Shown: one piece after another, positions 44,573-56,489 of the stretch
How the letters are laid out: the number at the start of each line of letters is the position of its first letter
Position numbering within the stretch: the stretch's first letter is position 1
DNA from: Galeruca laticollis
Taxonomy: Eukaryota > Arthropoda > Insecta > Coleoptera > Chrysomelidae
Reading direction: 5' to 3'
Assembly (NCBI GenBank): GCA_963921935.1
Contig: OY998180.1
Span: forward strand, 62,512,551 to 62,576,550
DNA length: 64,000 bases
Made by a program: the position numbers and the translations under genes
Notes under the pieces: model-generated
What the model saw: only the letters and a program-made list of their open reading frames with translations
The model's database searches: none
What the model was told of the DNA's origin: nothing

Positions 44573-45962
44573 GTCTAATTGACATTTTTGACAGTTAAGA
44601 ATTATTGTTCTTTACTTTTTTCTTCAAAACTGCCCCAAAATACATGTATACTGCACTTCTGGCTCTAACAATTAATACTCAACGACCATATTAGTCATTT
44701 TACATTCACTTTAGAGGATTTTTTATGCATTTTGATATTTCTGCACTATGTACTTCTACTCGGCGTAGTGCAGCTGGTGTAGAAAATGGAGCACGCCTAT
44801 TTTCTCTTTCTGTCAAATGAACCGTCACATTTAGAGGGTGCCACAAGTATTCATTTCATACCAAGGAAGAGAGTGAATATTCTCACCCTAGTGCTAGAAT
44901 GAAACTAACCAAACGCATTTGTTGTTCAGTACATAGTTTTGGATATCGAGGATTAACCATTGTCATTGTTTTTCTATCCAGTCAAGAGACATTTTTAAAA
45001 TATTAAACGCAAATTTGACTCTTCCAGTTTCTAAACGGATTATAGCACCTGGAGTATTAACGGAGACTAAACGAGCTCTTTTCCGGAAATCTAGCTGCAC
45101 TCGTTTCAATATGTCTACATACCTTAGCCTTAGCTCCTAGACAGAAATACAGTCTAACATGACATAAGGGCAAGTGATTGGAACAATTTGATTCTAGATT
45201 GCTAAATTTTAATTTTAGTCTTAGCCATTATTTGATGGAGAGAACCTATAGCCTGTCTACCTTAGTTGGCGGTTGGGCTAGAGACCCGATAAAGTAAATA
45301 TTACTAGATGTTTATGTTTATTGTTTATAGACATGAGCTGGTTATTAAAGTAAAAATAAAAATTTGGTTTCCGGAAACCCTATCGTGAAAATTGCATGTT
45401 TTATTTTCTGTACATTAACAGTAAATTTCCTCGTGATGGTATATTTTTTTAAAATTTGCTACTCACTAGAGTTCTGAGTTCTGAGTTTATGAAATATCAG
45501 AGCATTTTTACGTGTACAACCAAAATGTCTACAATTTATGGTTTCTTGTAGGTTTTTAATGATCAGCAGTGGTATAATGTGACGGCAGAATATGAGATGA
45601 TTTACTTGTAATATGGAATCGTTCTGGTCTACATGAAATGTATGACACAAAAGAAACAAATGAAAAAGTTACAAAAACAGATCAGTTAAATCAAAATTTA
45701 CTCAGTGACATAGAAACCCGAATACCCAGTAAATATTATTCCATTTCAAAAATATGTCAGGTACATGTTTATTCTAAAAGAATTAATACAAGACTAGAAT
45801 TTGAGCGCTATCTGTTGAGTATTCCTGTTTTTATTCAATTATTTTTTTGCTTCAATTACTGAACAAGCCGGCCCATTCCGACATAAGACTGCAGACTTTA
45901 TTGGAATACAGAGGTTTTAAACGTTGCCCTATAAGAATTTACAAGAGTTTATTATAACTTAA
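44573..45962. other. Interval with no recognised gene
   Basis: Short frames at 45459-45659 (-) and 45638-45862 (+) are not recognisable. No repeat structure seen. Confidence 0.4.
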
Positions 45963-46800
45963 ATGCGAAGAAATGCAAATTATCGGCAGCTAACTGAGTT
46001 CGAGAGAGGTCGAATTGTTAGTCTTTGTGAATCTAGGCTGCCGTTCAGGGAAATTGCTTGTAGAATAAACAGGAGTGTGGATACTGTTGTTAGATGTTAT
46101 CAGGAGATGGCACCAAGAAGACCAAACTCGAAGAGTCAGAGGCACAGGACGAGTGAGCAGGGCCAAGATCGTCGCCTAAGGTTATACTTTAAGAGATCGT
46201 TTTTCATCGACAATGGTAATAGCAATTCAGTGGTTTGCAGAACATAGAAAGATCCTTGGAATTCAAAGGATGCGAAGGTTTGGACTTTTTCCATCCCGAC
46301 CTCAGTTAGCGCTACCTCTAACTCTGAAATATCGAAGAAATCGACTTCAGTGGTGCCAAGAACGACTTGTGTAGGATATGGAATGGAAAATCATCGTCTT
46401 CAGTGATTAATCCCAGTTCTGCCTTGACATGCGTGATGGTCGAGCGAGGGTGAGTAGGAGAGGAAGCGAGCGTCATAACCCTCAATTTCTCGTTCAGCGG
46501 CAAGTCGCACTATTGGAGTTATGATATGAGGTGCCATTGCTTATGGCTCAAGGTCACCTTTAGTCTTCATAATCGGCAATATGAATGCACATCGATACAT
46601 TCAAGAAATATTGAAACCTCATTTCATTCCTTACTTCAGGGCAACTATTCAGCAAGATAATGGTCGACCACATATAGCCAGACAAACATTGGACTACTTA
46701 CAATAGACTCAAATTCATCTCCTACCGTAGATTTCTACAATATTAAACATGTTGTAAAATATCACCATGGACCAATTTTTACTGTATGAAGCACATCACT
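45963..46800 (+). pseudogene. Tc1-like transposase remnant
   Basis: Starts at ATG 45963 with YRQLTEFERGRIVSLCES and FREIACRINRSVDTVVRCYQ (paired-like helix-turn-helix). After frame changes come RRNRLQWCQERL-like sequence, IVFSD.SQFCLDMRDGRARV (first catalytic Asp, with a stop after it), HNPQFLVQRQVALL, GAIAYGSRSPLVFI, NMNAHRYIQEILKPHFIPYF, IQQDNGRPHIARQTLDYLQ (second catalytic Asp). The third block (SPDLNPIEHVWD) is gone. Typical length is about 340 codons. Several stops make it inactive. Confidence 0.8.
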
Positions 46801-46887
46801 TGCCGAGAACATCGTGAAAGAAAATGAGTTATTTTAATTTAATTTAACTTTATATTTTAAAATACCCATATAAAAAAGTGAGGAAGT

Positions 46888-47085
46888 TTAATGCTGAACA
46901 GTTTCTTGTGTATCTGAAATTTCCTGTTCAGAATCACTTTGGTGATTTACAAGTTCCTCATTGTCCTGATCCTCTTCATTGGATTCATCTTCAAAAATAA
47001 TTTCTTCAATATCACTATAAACTAGTCCTACAACATCCCGAAGCTTTTGCAAATATGCTTGCTCTTTTTCATAGTGCGCCATCAA
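46888..47085 (-). pseudogene. Acidic N-terminus resembling piggyBac-type transposases
   Basis: A 65-codon minus-strand frame, MMAHYEKEQAYLQKLRD followed by acidic DESNEEDQDNEELV and SDSEQEISDTQE. Insect piggyBac-like proteins open with such a KEQ..LQ helix and an acidic SD.EQE.SD stretch. No catalytic domain follows. The assignment is tentative, since acidic regions are easily over-read. Confidence 0.35.
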
Positions 47086-47129
47086 AATATAAGTAACTGT
47101 TACTCTCTTACCTTAACAATACCTTAACA

Positions 47130-47760
47130 CCATTTAATTTCTATCCCACTTGAAACACTCTAAATTTTGAAACGTGACAACCACTTCTTTTATTTAATCG
47201 TATAGCTTGTTGATTCCCAACTTTGTTATTCAAATTTAGTTTTAAAAGTGAAAATTTAGTTTTAGATTTTTGTCGCAACATTATATCTGCTGGAGACATT
47301 TTTGTGGTGCTATGTGGAATATTTCTATAATAAAACTAAAACTTATCTAATTTTTTCTGGTTTGAGAGAAAGTTACATTTATCATCATAAATTTATTTAA
47401 TAACTCAATTTTTAAAAGTTTGAATACAGCGTTCCGCTGTGCCATTTGAGGCAGGATGTGTAGGTGGAGACTTTAGTACTTTAATCGCATTATTCACTCA
47501 AAAAGCTACAAATTCCTCTGAATTAAAGGTGGACCATTGTTTGATTGTATCTCATCTGGAAATCCCAAAAATACAAATGATTTATCAAGACATGATATTA
47601 TATTAGCTACATTAGTAGACTTAAGAATCCAAACATCAGTCCACTTGCTATGAGAATCTATTAAAATAATTGTGAATTGGGCATATTATCAGCATTTAAC
47701 TAACAACATTCACAATTGTTAACAATTTGCTGAATACCTTTATTTATATTATCCCAATAT
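47130..47760 (-). pseudogene. Gypsy integrase core fragment
   Basis: Minus strand: IILIDSHSKWTDVWILKSTN (first catalytic Asp), FVFLGFPDEIQSNNGPPL (second catalytic region, where DNG has become NNG), then decayed segments resembling LLRYRNTPHTTT. The integrase would insert the cDNA. Loss of the second Asp and multiple stops make it dead. Confidence 0.7.
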
Positions 47761-48179
47761 ACACATTTACAAGCCAAAATTTTTATTTTGACAATTCCGG
47801 TATGTTGGTCATGTAAAAATCTTAAGATTTTAGATTGCAGCTGTTTAGGTACAACAACCTTATACATAATACAATTTTGGTCAACATATAAATATTTTTT
47901 ATAAAGAAATATGCTAAAAATACTTTTGAAACAATTTTAGGCCAGCCCTGCCTAGTAAATTCATGAATTCTGTTTAAAATTTTATCTTTGCCGGTTTCTC
48001 TGGCTATGTCTTTGTAAAACAAAGGCCGTTCCTGAAGTACTGTAAAATATTTCACCACTTTTTTTACCCGGTAGTGGTAAACGTGACAAGGCGTCAGCAT
48101 TCCTTGGCTTTTTACCTTCGCTAATATGTAATTCATAATCATACAAAGAAAACTGTACCACCCAGCGTTGTACTCTTGC

Positions 48180-49080
48180 TGCTGCTAAAGGAGGTCAGGA
48201 TTTTGTAGGAGACAAAATAGACTGTAATGGTTGATGATCATTATATAAAGTAAAATGAGTCCCATATATATAGTTATGAATTTTTTTTATGCAAAAATAA
48301 TGATGAAAGCTTCTTTCTCTAACTGACGGTAATGAATTTCCGCTTCAGACAACGTTGGTGACACGGACATAACTGGTCTGTCCGATTCATCTGGTGAATG
48401 ATGTCCTAACACAGCACCTAGCCATAAAATGAAGCATCATATGACAACTATTATGGGTAATTTAGGATTGAAAGGCATTAGAATATTTGGATTAGTCAGC
48501 AATCGTTTACTATTTTCAAATGTTTCATTAACTTTTCTAGTCCACATCCAGAATTTATCTCTCCTTAACAGTTCATATAATGATTTCATTTTCTCAGACA
48601 ACCTTGGCATACATTTGGATTGATAAGGTAACAATCTCAGATCTGACTGTAATTGCTGTTTATTTTCTGGCTTATGTGCATTAATTAAGGCTTCAACATT
48701 AGAGTTATGAGGCTCAATTCCGATTTCTGATATGGCATGACCCAAAAATACTACATTTTTGTCCAAACACTTACTTTTATCTATATTGACCCTAACAATA
48801 AACTGCTTGAAACGGTCTAAAATCATTTTTAAGTGTTCATACATTTCTTCTTTTGATTTTGCCGACACTAGACAATCATCTAAGTAACATGCTACTCCCG
48901 GTATACCTTTTAGTATTTGTTAAATTACAGACTGAAATATGTGAGGTGCAGTCTCTACTCCAAATGCTAACCTCTCATATCTAAACAGACCTATAGGTGT
49001 GTTAACGGTTGAATAACATTTACTATCTTCGCTTAGCTCTAACTGAAAATACTAGTTTTTAAAATCAATTACCGAGAATA
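48180..49080 (-). pseudogene. Gypsy reverse transcriptase (second half) and RNase H
   Basis: Minus strand: FSVIDFKN.YFQLELSEDSK, VNTPIGLFRYERLAFGVETA, GVACYLDDCLVSAKSKEEMY (YLDD active site), VNIDKSKCLDKNVVFLGHAI. The open frame 48868-48437 ends in the RT connection and start of RNase H (FENSKRLLTNPNILMPFNPK). RNase H continues in a broken frame with EIHYRQLEKEAFIIIFA and RNADALSRLPLPG near 48070. In-frame stops and shifts are scattered. The finger part of RT is deleted. Confidence 0.8.
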
Positions 49081-49239
49081 TACGACCTTCTGAAATAGAA
49101 GCAACTCTAATATGATAGGTTCAAATTTTGAGTTTCCTATCATTTGCTCAACTTCTTCTACTTTTGTAGTCCCCTTGACTTCGAATGCCTCTTCTTAATC
49201 TGATTCGCCACCCTGATTGATTTCTTCACCTTCTAGGAA

Positions 49240-50027
49240 GTTAACTCTTCCTTTGCACAATGGTGATCTTGCTGTCTGACCAGTAATGTAAATTAAAACA
49301 TTTCCATGACTTGGCTGGACATTGTTTTTGATGATTATGTAATTTAAGATTTCTATCAATTCTGAGTGGATTTGACTGGCTCTGACTTGTCGACGGACTT
49401 TCAATTTTAGACTGGTTAACACTATATCTGTTGCGAGAAAAACTTGACTTTGCCTCTTGATACTTATTATTACTACCATTTTGACTTGACACTTTATTTA
49501 TTAATTCGGATCTAATGGCCCTGGTCTGGCCTTCAGCCAACTCCATGCTAAGGCTATCTCACGTTAAATCGACTTCTGACAACAGCTTTCTTCTAACCAC
49601 CTCATGCTTTAACCCGCAGACAAATTTATCTTTAAGAGCTTCGTTTAAAATGCCATAAATTGGTAATATTTAGACATTTTCTTTAACTTCTCAGTAAAGG
49701 AGGTTAAATATTCCAGTCTATCTTGCGAACAATTATAAAATTGTTATATCTTCACAATTGTTAGACTTTTTACGTCTTTTAACGTTATAATGAATTAATA
49801 GTGTGTTATTCAATTGCGTGTAACTTCTCCTGCTTGGTACTTCTGGTGAAATTAAGTTTTTAATCAACCCGTACGCTTCTCCGCCAACTAACGCTAGAAA
49901 TAAGGGTACTTTTATTATCCTCACTGATTTCATTACACAAAAATAATTGTTCCATGCGCTCTAAATAACTATTGATGTTAGATACTTTAGGTTTGAAGGC
50001 GTCGATCGTACCAATTAACGCCATTTT
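49240..50027 (-). pseudogene. Gypsy gag (capsid and zinc-knuckle remnant)
   Basis: Begins MALIGTIDAFKPKVSNINSY near 50027, with LERMEQLFLCNEISEDNK after it. It passes through several frames and includes LNEALKDKFVCGLKHEVVRR, the usual capsid C-terminal helix, and SLSMELAEGQTRAI. The knuckle region reads LHNHQKQCPAKSWKCFN, where intact relatives have CxxCxxxHxxxxC. Gag would form the particle around element RNA. Frameshifts at several points. Confidence 0.7.
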
Positions 50028-50145
50028 TATTATTTTGGTGGACTGATTCGATCAACTATTTTAATTTTACGACAAAGTACAAAGACTGCTAGTACAGAAT
50101 AAACTGATTAGATTCTTCTTCAGGATCCCATCTTTGTCGCCAATA

Positions 50146-50230
50146 TGTTATGTATTTTAGGGCTCAACTAAATACTCACAAGTACAAAGTTTAACACGTT
50201 TATTCTGATGCCGACAACTGACTCCCTTAA
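50146..50230 (-). repeat. 3' part of the gypsy 5' LTR
   Basis: Minus strand GGGAGTCAGTTGTCGGC, AATAAACGTGTTAAACTTTG (poly(A) signal) and the end CCCTAAAATACATAACA, directly before the leader TATTGGCGACAAAG. The remaining LTR is displaced or lost at the Harbinger-like insertion. Confidence 0.55.
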
Positions 50231-51003
50231 GCCTCACCGCATATTGAACCCAGCACACACACAGCCCTCGGACAACCTACGCGTGCGTTATCCTGTAAAC
50301 AATGGTTTGAAGTAGGGTACCGCATATTGAGCCCAACCCACGCAGAGCACACGCCCAACGCACGTTCGCTTGGGTCGGTTTGAGTGTGTCGCACAGTTTT
50401 CGTGGATCGTGGGTTGTATGCACAGCTTGATTCATTAAAAATGGAGAAGTTGATAGAGTTAGTCCGAAGTTTCCCAGTTCTTGATGACACCAGTCATGAA
50501 GATTATATAAGATTTAAAGATGAGTTGTGGGCACAGATTGCCAAGAGGAGATACATTATTAGGTTCATGTCGTATATTGTAAGTAGGTATGTATAAATAA
50601 GTATGTATGTATAATGTGGATCATTTAAGAGGTATCTTATGTTACGTATAAAACTTCTTTGTTTCAAGGTAAAGTATTATATAAGGTGTCCCATTTCAAT
50701 CCGACCGGCAAAATAAAATGAGAACATTACATATAGAGATTATAGACAAATATTCGATGCCACCACTACTTTTAACCTTAAGTAGAAGATTTAAGGTCCA
50801 ATTTGTTCCTTCTGACTCAGAATCCATGCCAATAAGTGTACGTTGATCGTTCGCAATCATTGTGGAACTGGATCTGGGTTGGGTATGGCGTGGGTTCAAT
50901 ATGCGGTAGATACGAGAAACGTGGACGTGAGTTGCGCGTGTGTTGTGTGTGGGTTATGCGTAGGCTGTGCGTGTGCTAGGTTCAATATGCGACAGACCTT
51001 GAC
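50231..51003. mobile_element. Harbinger-like element with long inverted repeats and a MADF exon
   Basis: 50231-50345 and 50885-51003 are inverted copies at roughly three-quarters identity. Each holds two GCATATTGAACC-type motifs about 80-100 bp apart and GAGCACAC/GCACAGCC blocks. Inside is the MADF-type exon at 50441. Known: PIF/Harbinger transposons encode a DDE nuclease plus a MADF or Myb-like DNA-binding protein. The nuclease is absent here. It lies at the gypsy LTR edge. Confidence 0.6.
50441..50596 (+). CDS. MADF-domain N-terminal exon
   Basis: The ATG at 50441 opens MEKLIELVRSFPVLDDTSHE, then DYIRFKDELWAQIAKR. This is the start of a MADF DNA-binding domain (E.LI..V...P.L.D..H..Y......LW..IA). 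A GTAAGT splice-donor-like site at 50579-50584 lies within the frame, so the exon may end there. The rest of the domain (usually a further 45 residues) is not found in the downstream 300 bp. An ATG close after the left repeat supports this start. Probably a non-functional fragment of the Harbinger accessory protein. Confidence 0.55.
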   Translation: MEKLIELVRSFPVLDDTSHEDYIRFKDELWAQIAKRRYIIRFMSYIVSRYV

Positions 51004-53169
51004 ATTATCTGGCTTTGTCTGCAGTCATCTTCACGGCAACTTACCCAATATACAATAGACATGAGATAGAGGTGGCATGGAATGGGATTCCCCAGTAGGA
51101 TATTGATCATCTGATTATGAGTATGTATATACGCATAAGGAAATGTCTAAGAAATCGTGCAGCTTCAACACATTATTGAAATTGGTGAGCAGAAACTTCG
51201 ATTATTCTTATCCGATTGGAAGGAAATTTTCATTATTCACATATCACGAAGTCCCTGATATGAATGCCAAATATTACCAAAATAAAATAATTTTTACGGG
51301 GTGTTCGGGTTTCTGTGCCACTGAGTATATTCATATGAGTGTATATCACAGAAGATAATAAATCAGTAGCAAGCTGGGAAAAAAATGAAGCTGTGAAATT
51401 ACACATGTGATAAAGCTGCATATGTTACGATAGAAAAAATCAATAAAGATTTTACAAAATAACAATTCCTCGAAATTTAACAGCTACAACAAAAATAGTG
51501 TTATTGATATTTCACTGAAGAGTCACAGTACTGTACAATTTTTTTGGCTTGGACAATGTTTTCACAGTATATACGATAACATTTCACACTCAATACGATC
51601 TGTTTCTACTGATACCCAATCATTTAGATATCGTACCCTTTTGCTGACGGCAGAACGTTTATGATGTTATTGTCTTTTTCTCTTACTATTAGATTAATAT
51701 ATAAATTTGATAGTATACTTGTTCAATTTCTTACATTATGAAAATTCTCTTGAGAATGGTAGCATCACATTATATATGATATTCATTCATACAAAGCTTG
51801 ACTGTTAAGCCCCCATCAAGTTTCCAACAGATTCCAGGACTGCTATCAGTAGTACTAATCGTATGATTGTTTTCGAATATTAAAGTTTCAGTATTCTAGC
51901 TGTTAGAATATTGGAACGTCTTTGCGTCGGTGAACATCTTATTATTTCAAAATCTCTCGCAATGTATTTCACATATTAATAATTTGCTATAATGAAAAGC
52001 ATTCAGACCTTGTTACTTCATGTGTTTCCGTTTAGTGATACCTCACTCATTATAAAATTGCATGTATATGTCCAGAGTATCAATAAATATGTGTTTTTGT
52101 CACTTCCACACTTTCGTTATTCAAAAATAGATTAATGAGATCAAGACAATACAAAATGTGAAATATTTGGAAATATCAAAAACAATTTCGGAAAAAATTA
52201 AATAAAGAACATGGAAAGACCAAAATGATATATACGATCACTTTTTCATGTACTCCTACACAAAAATGTATCAAATAGGAGATAATAGAGAACCAAATAA
52301 ATTATTGAGTTATTTCTGTTGTTGCTATAAGTGAATGTTAACACTAACACAAGGAAGCGTAATAACTTTTTCAATAGTTGTATATCCTCTGGAATAAATT
52401 CAAAACAATAAAAGTGGTATAACGATTTCCATTGGTAAACATTATTTCATCCTATATTTTCATACTTTGCCATCTAATGAAAAAAGTTTCTCACTTCAGA
52501 ATTTAGTTATATAATTTCGTGATAGAAGAGTTGAAGGAATTCAATTTTATGAAATTGGTGATAGCTGATGAATCATCGTATGGAAAATAGAACAATTATT
52601 TCAAGTTCGAAACTTTCCATCTTTCGGATTAAGGATGGGCCTTATAAACTTTCCATTCCTTATCAACGGTTGCCACCTTTCTTCAGAAAAATGATTTTCT
52701 CTTTTCTATACCTCAAATGAAAATCGTTTTTAAAATATTCTTTCGCTTATTCTTGAATTTCAATTGTTCACCTTATCAGTTTTTTTTTAAATTCACTTTA
52801 CTGATGTGGTGATGCCAATAATTCATCAAAATTATGTCGATTTGCCATGTGCGTCACTACTACCTTCCAATGATTCCAGAAGAATTACTTTGTTTTTCAT
52901 ATGGATGCAATTCCTCTACGTAAAATGAAAGTCAATCATTGATCTTCGATTGATTTTTTTTATGCATTTCGCTTCAACCGCTGAGGTTATTAGCGATATA
53001 AGATTCAGAGTATAACCAAAAATTTACAACAATGTATAAGTATAAGCGTTCTTTAAATAACTTATTGTACTGTCAACGTTCATGTTTTCACCTAGAGTCT
53101 CCGCTTCATTCGTTGAAATGTTGTACTTCTTTCTAATACCTTCATACTGTTTATACTCGGTTACTATAT
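51004..53169. other. AT-rich interval, nothing recognised
   Basis: Frames at 51143-51358 (+) and 51233-51421 (-) are not convincing. No repeats stand out. Confidence 0.4.
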
Positions 53170-54190
53170 ATTAACACTTATTCTACTGGTTCCACATATT
53201 GGTTACTCAGTTAATGTGATCAGATGTCTATGCTATGCTATGACCCAACCGCAAACGCTATTTTCTTACTTGGTGTGGTCTGTTCGATATTGGTTGGTGC
53301 CACGGATTAACTGATAGTTTGATTTCTATTAGATTATTTTGTGTTGCACTCCGTACGTTTTGCCACGCAGTAAACATTTTAGATTTTATTACAGATTTCA
53401 TGTCATAAGAAGATACTTCGTCTATTTGGATAAAGTCCTGGTTGTTTGGTGCTGATCGGGCTAGTTGGTCTACTTCTTCATCTCCTTTTATCCGGAATGG
53501 GATGATACAAACATAAATTTCAGTGTGGCATCTCCGTTTTTTAAGGACGCTAGTTCTGTTTTGATTAGTAAGGCGATTGGATTTTTGGTATACAAGTATT
53601 GGATAGTTTGGGCGAGCTGAGTGATTTTGTTATTATTAGAGATGGGATTTTTTTAGATTCTTTAATATTGCTTGTAGTATTGCATACAACTCTGCAGTGT
53701 ATGAAAAAGTGATCGGTTTGAAATTGAATTTTATGGATGTATTTGGGGTGAGGATAGCAGCTCCTTCACGGTGTGATGATTTGGAAGTGTCATTGAATAT
53801 CATATGGTGGTTTTTGTAGTTGACTATTTCTTTTAAAAAAGACTGTATAATCAAATTAGTTGGAATTTCCTTTTTTCTTAATATATTGAGGTTGGTATTG
53901 ATTCTGGGTATGGGTATTAACTAGGGTGGAGGGGTTTGGATATTTGTTGTGAAATTGAAGTTGGAGGTGATTGAAATTTCTTCTTACTCTTTCGTAAAAT
54001 GGTAGGTCTAATCTTGTTGTGATGTTTGTTTCCTGAACGCGATCTGTGAACGTATTTGTATAAGTTGCATGCTCTTCATTTCTAGCGATTGTGGAAGCAC
54101 ATGAAAGACATAGATGTTTGCGTTGAAAACATGCGTCAATTTTTCCATTCGTGAGAAAAAATACCACTTTGTGCACTTGTTGCATAAATA
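53170..54190 (-). pseudogene. I/Nimb-like LINE remnant: RNase H region
   Basis: The frame 54185-53856 carries the RT-RNase H spacer (RLDLPFYERVRRNFN). 53854-53636 reads MIFNDTSKSSHREGAAILTP and SYTAELYAILQAI (RNase H first strand and catalytic helix). Further downstream, in broken frame, are LASLKNGDATLKFMFVSSHS and a Lys-Glu helix. The layout matches LINE D, but the sequence is more decayed. Confidence 0.65.
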
Positions 54191-54319
54191 ACTATTCTGT
54201 TTCTGTCTACAGAAGTATATAAAAGGGCACTTGTTAATTTTGTGTAAGATACCTATTTAAATGTAATAGGTTTTTTAGCTTATAATTATTATACTCATTT
54301 CATACCTATCTCTATTACG

Positions 54320-54354
54320 TTTCGGTATTATCATATGTTTTGAACCATCTTCAG
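54320..54354 (-). other. Hammerhead-like motif of a Penelope-type pseudo-LTR
   Basis: Minus strand CTGAAGA, TGGT...ACC stem bases, then GAAACGTAATAG. Both core boxes (CUGANGA and GAAA) fit. Stem II is only about three pairs with a long loop. No Penelope coding sequence is attached. Confidence 0.35.
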
Positions 54355-54479
54355 ATTTCAATTACAATTGCGGTTTGGTCATATTAAAATATGTTTGAAC
54401 TAAAATATAAATATCGTTTGAAACAACTAATGAACTGAAACGTAATATAGTATTTTTGAATTTAATCCTTTTTTTTAAA

Positions 54480-55846
54480 TGGCCGAAAACGACGACAAAA
54501 ATTTTTATTTCAAAGAACGGTCACTGAAAACAAATTTTATTTGTATAAAAATACACATGAGTAAAACCTTTAATATAATATTTATATCGACTTATTTTAT
54601 TGCCAGGTCATTGAACGAGTTTCTGCTGCTATCAAAGTTAGCCAAAGAACGATTAACCATATTAAAAAAAAAGCTCTGGCAGGAAGTAAACCTGACACTG
54701 TTGTGCCTACTAAAACACAAAGAACGTCCAGTATCCTTATGGATCAATTCCATAAAACTGTGCTTAGAAGGTGCATAATAAATTATCACATATCCGAGAA
54801 AAAAGTACCCACGTTAAGAAATGTACACCAAACCTTTGCAGATAGTTATGGCTTCGCAGGAAGTCGCGAATTTCTGCGAAAAAAATACATGCTTTGGGTT
54901 TTCGTTGGACCAACATGAGAAACAACAGAAGTTTGTTAATGGAACATCACGAAATCAGACATTTACGCTTACTATATCTAAGAAACATAAAAAAGTGCAG
55001 AGAACAGAGCAAACCAATCATTTATATGGATGAAACATATTTTCATTCATGTCACATGCACCTTAAAGGATGGAGAGATAACAGTAACGAAAGATTGAGA
55101 AAACCTGTTTCAAAAGGTAATAGGCTCATCATTCTACACGCAGGAAGTGGAAATGGTTCTGTACGTAATGCTGGTATTATGTGGAACTCCCAGTCAAAAA
55201 TAGGAGATTATCATAATGAAATAGCGTACGAAAATTATGAGACGTGGGTACAAGAAAAACTTATTCCGAACCTACCAAAAAACGCTGTTGTGGTAATTGA
55301 TAACGCCCCATATCACAATGTTCTAAACGAAAAATTACCTACGACTGCTTGGACTGAGCAACAATTAATAAACTGGCTTTCTGAAAGAAAAATATATTAC
55401 TTTGAACAAATGTTGAGACCGGATCTTTATAATGTCGCAAACATGTACAAACCGCAATATAAAACTTAAAAAATTGATCAATTGTTTATTCTACATGAAT
55501 TGCAAGTTTTAAGGCTGCCCCTTATCACCCGGACTTAGTACCGATCGAAAGTGTTTGGGTGGAACAATGAATATGTGGCCAAGCGAAATGTTACTTTCAA
55601 TTTTAAAAAGGTTCAAGAAAGGAAAGTTGAATGTGACCATGTTAAAAACATTGAAGATGAATTTATGAACAATGAACCACTTTTAGATATTGTTGTAGTT
55701 AATATTATTATCAATTTGGCCGAAGACGGAGATAGGGAGGATGATGAAGTTGCTATAGAAAGTGAATTTGAAGAATCATTTATAGATGCACATCATTATT
55801 TTACTGTTGTTGATCTCTGTACATATAGAACATATTTTTCATTATA
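54480..55846 (+). pseudogene. IS630/Tc1-superfamily transposase, nearly full length
   Basis: Opens MAENDDKNFYFKERS at 54480. An intron is likely from GTATAA (about 54542) to TTGCCAG (54607), after which VIERVSAAIKVSQRTINHIK (helix-turn-helix) reads on in another frame. The core frame 54894-55469 has PIIYMDETYFHSCHMHLKGW (first Asp), RLIILHAGSGNGSVRNAGIM and AVVVIDNAPYHNVLNEKLPT (second Asp). The third block is PYHPDLVPIESVWVEQ near 55520-55565, in a shifted frame. The final part (55551-55847) ends in an acidic tail. Frameshifts before 54894 and at about 55510 disable it. A more complete relative of the 41.5-kb protein. Confidence 0.85.
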
Positions 55847-56480
55847 GTGTTTGTTTGTAGGTGGTATTTGTAGCGCGTCTGTACATAGTTCTGAATGGGT
55901 AAACAATAATTGACGGCACCAAGAACCAAGATTTTTTTGTTTTGCCAGTCCTAACTCTGTAAAAAGTGTGGAGGGATGTTCTAATTGCATAGTAAATATT
56001 TGCAGAAAACCGAAAAATTTACATATGAAAGTGGAAATATCTACCACAAAAAAGCCTCGATATTTTATGTATATCTCTAAAGGCGATTTCTCCAATTTGT
56101 TTTCCAAATTTTGTATATAAACCCAAATTTGTACATTATTATCTACTATATATTATTAAGAATAACAGTTTTAGAAAGCTTCACAGGTAGGTATGCCAAT
56201 AACTATTACTACGAACAGATAGGAAAAATTGTTGGCCATTGTTAAATTTAGAAAGTCGTTTAACAATCCTTATCATATTGTACGCTTTATCTACAAAATC
56301 TACCTGACTTCCAATTTATATACAAATAAACCTCAATGACGAATATTAGGTGAAGGTTTATGTCTCTTGGAATCTATTTATTATTTACATCACATAAAAT
56401 AATAAAGGGTTATTATAGAATTCCCCGGTGGGTTTTTGAAGCAATAAATATTTGTCTGTACTAAAAAACCCCAATTTTCC
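55847..56480. other. Interval with no recognised gene
   Basis: AT-rich flank between the IS630-like gene and the gypsy LTR. Nothing identified. Confidence 0.4.
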
Positions 56481-56489
56481 GCTAGAGCA

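Larger units (their letters stand above)
47130..50148 (-). mobile_element. Ty3/gypsy-type LTR retrotransposon, internally deleted
   Basis: Minus strand order: 5' LTR end (TACATAACA at 50146), TGGCGACAAAGATGGGATCC as leader or primer site, gag, a deletion, the RT second half, RNase H and integrase. The 3' LTR is not seen beyond 47130. The 5' LTR is cut by the Harbinger-like element at 50231. Protease and the first part of RT are missing. Confidence 0.75.
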
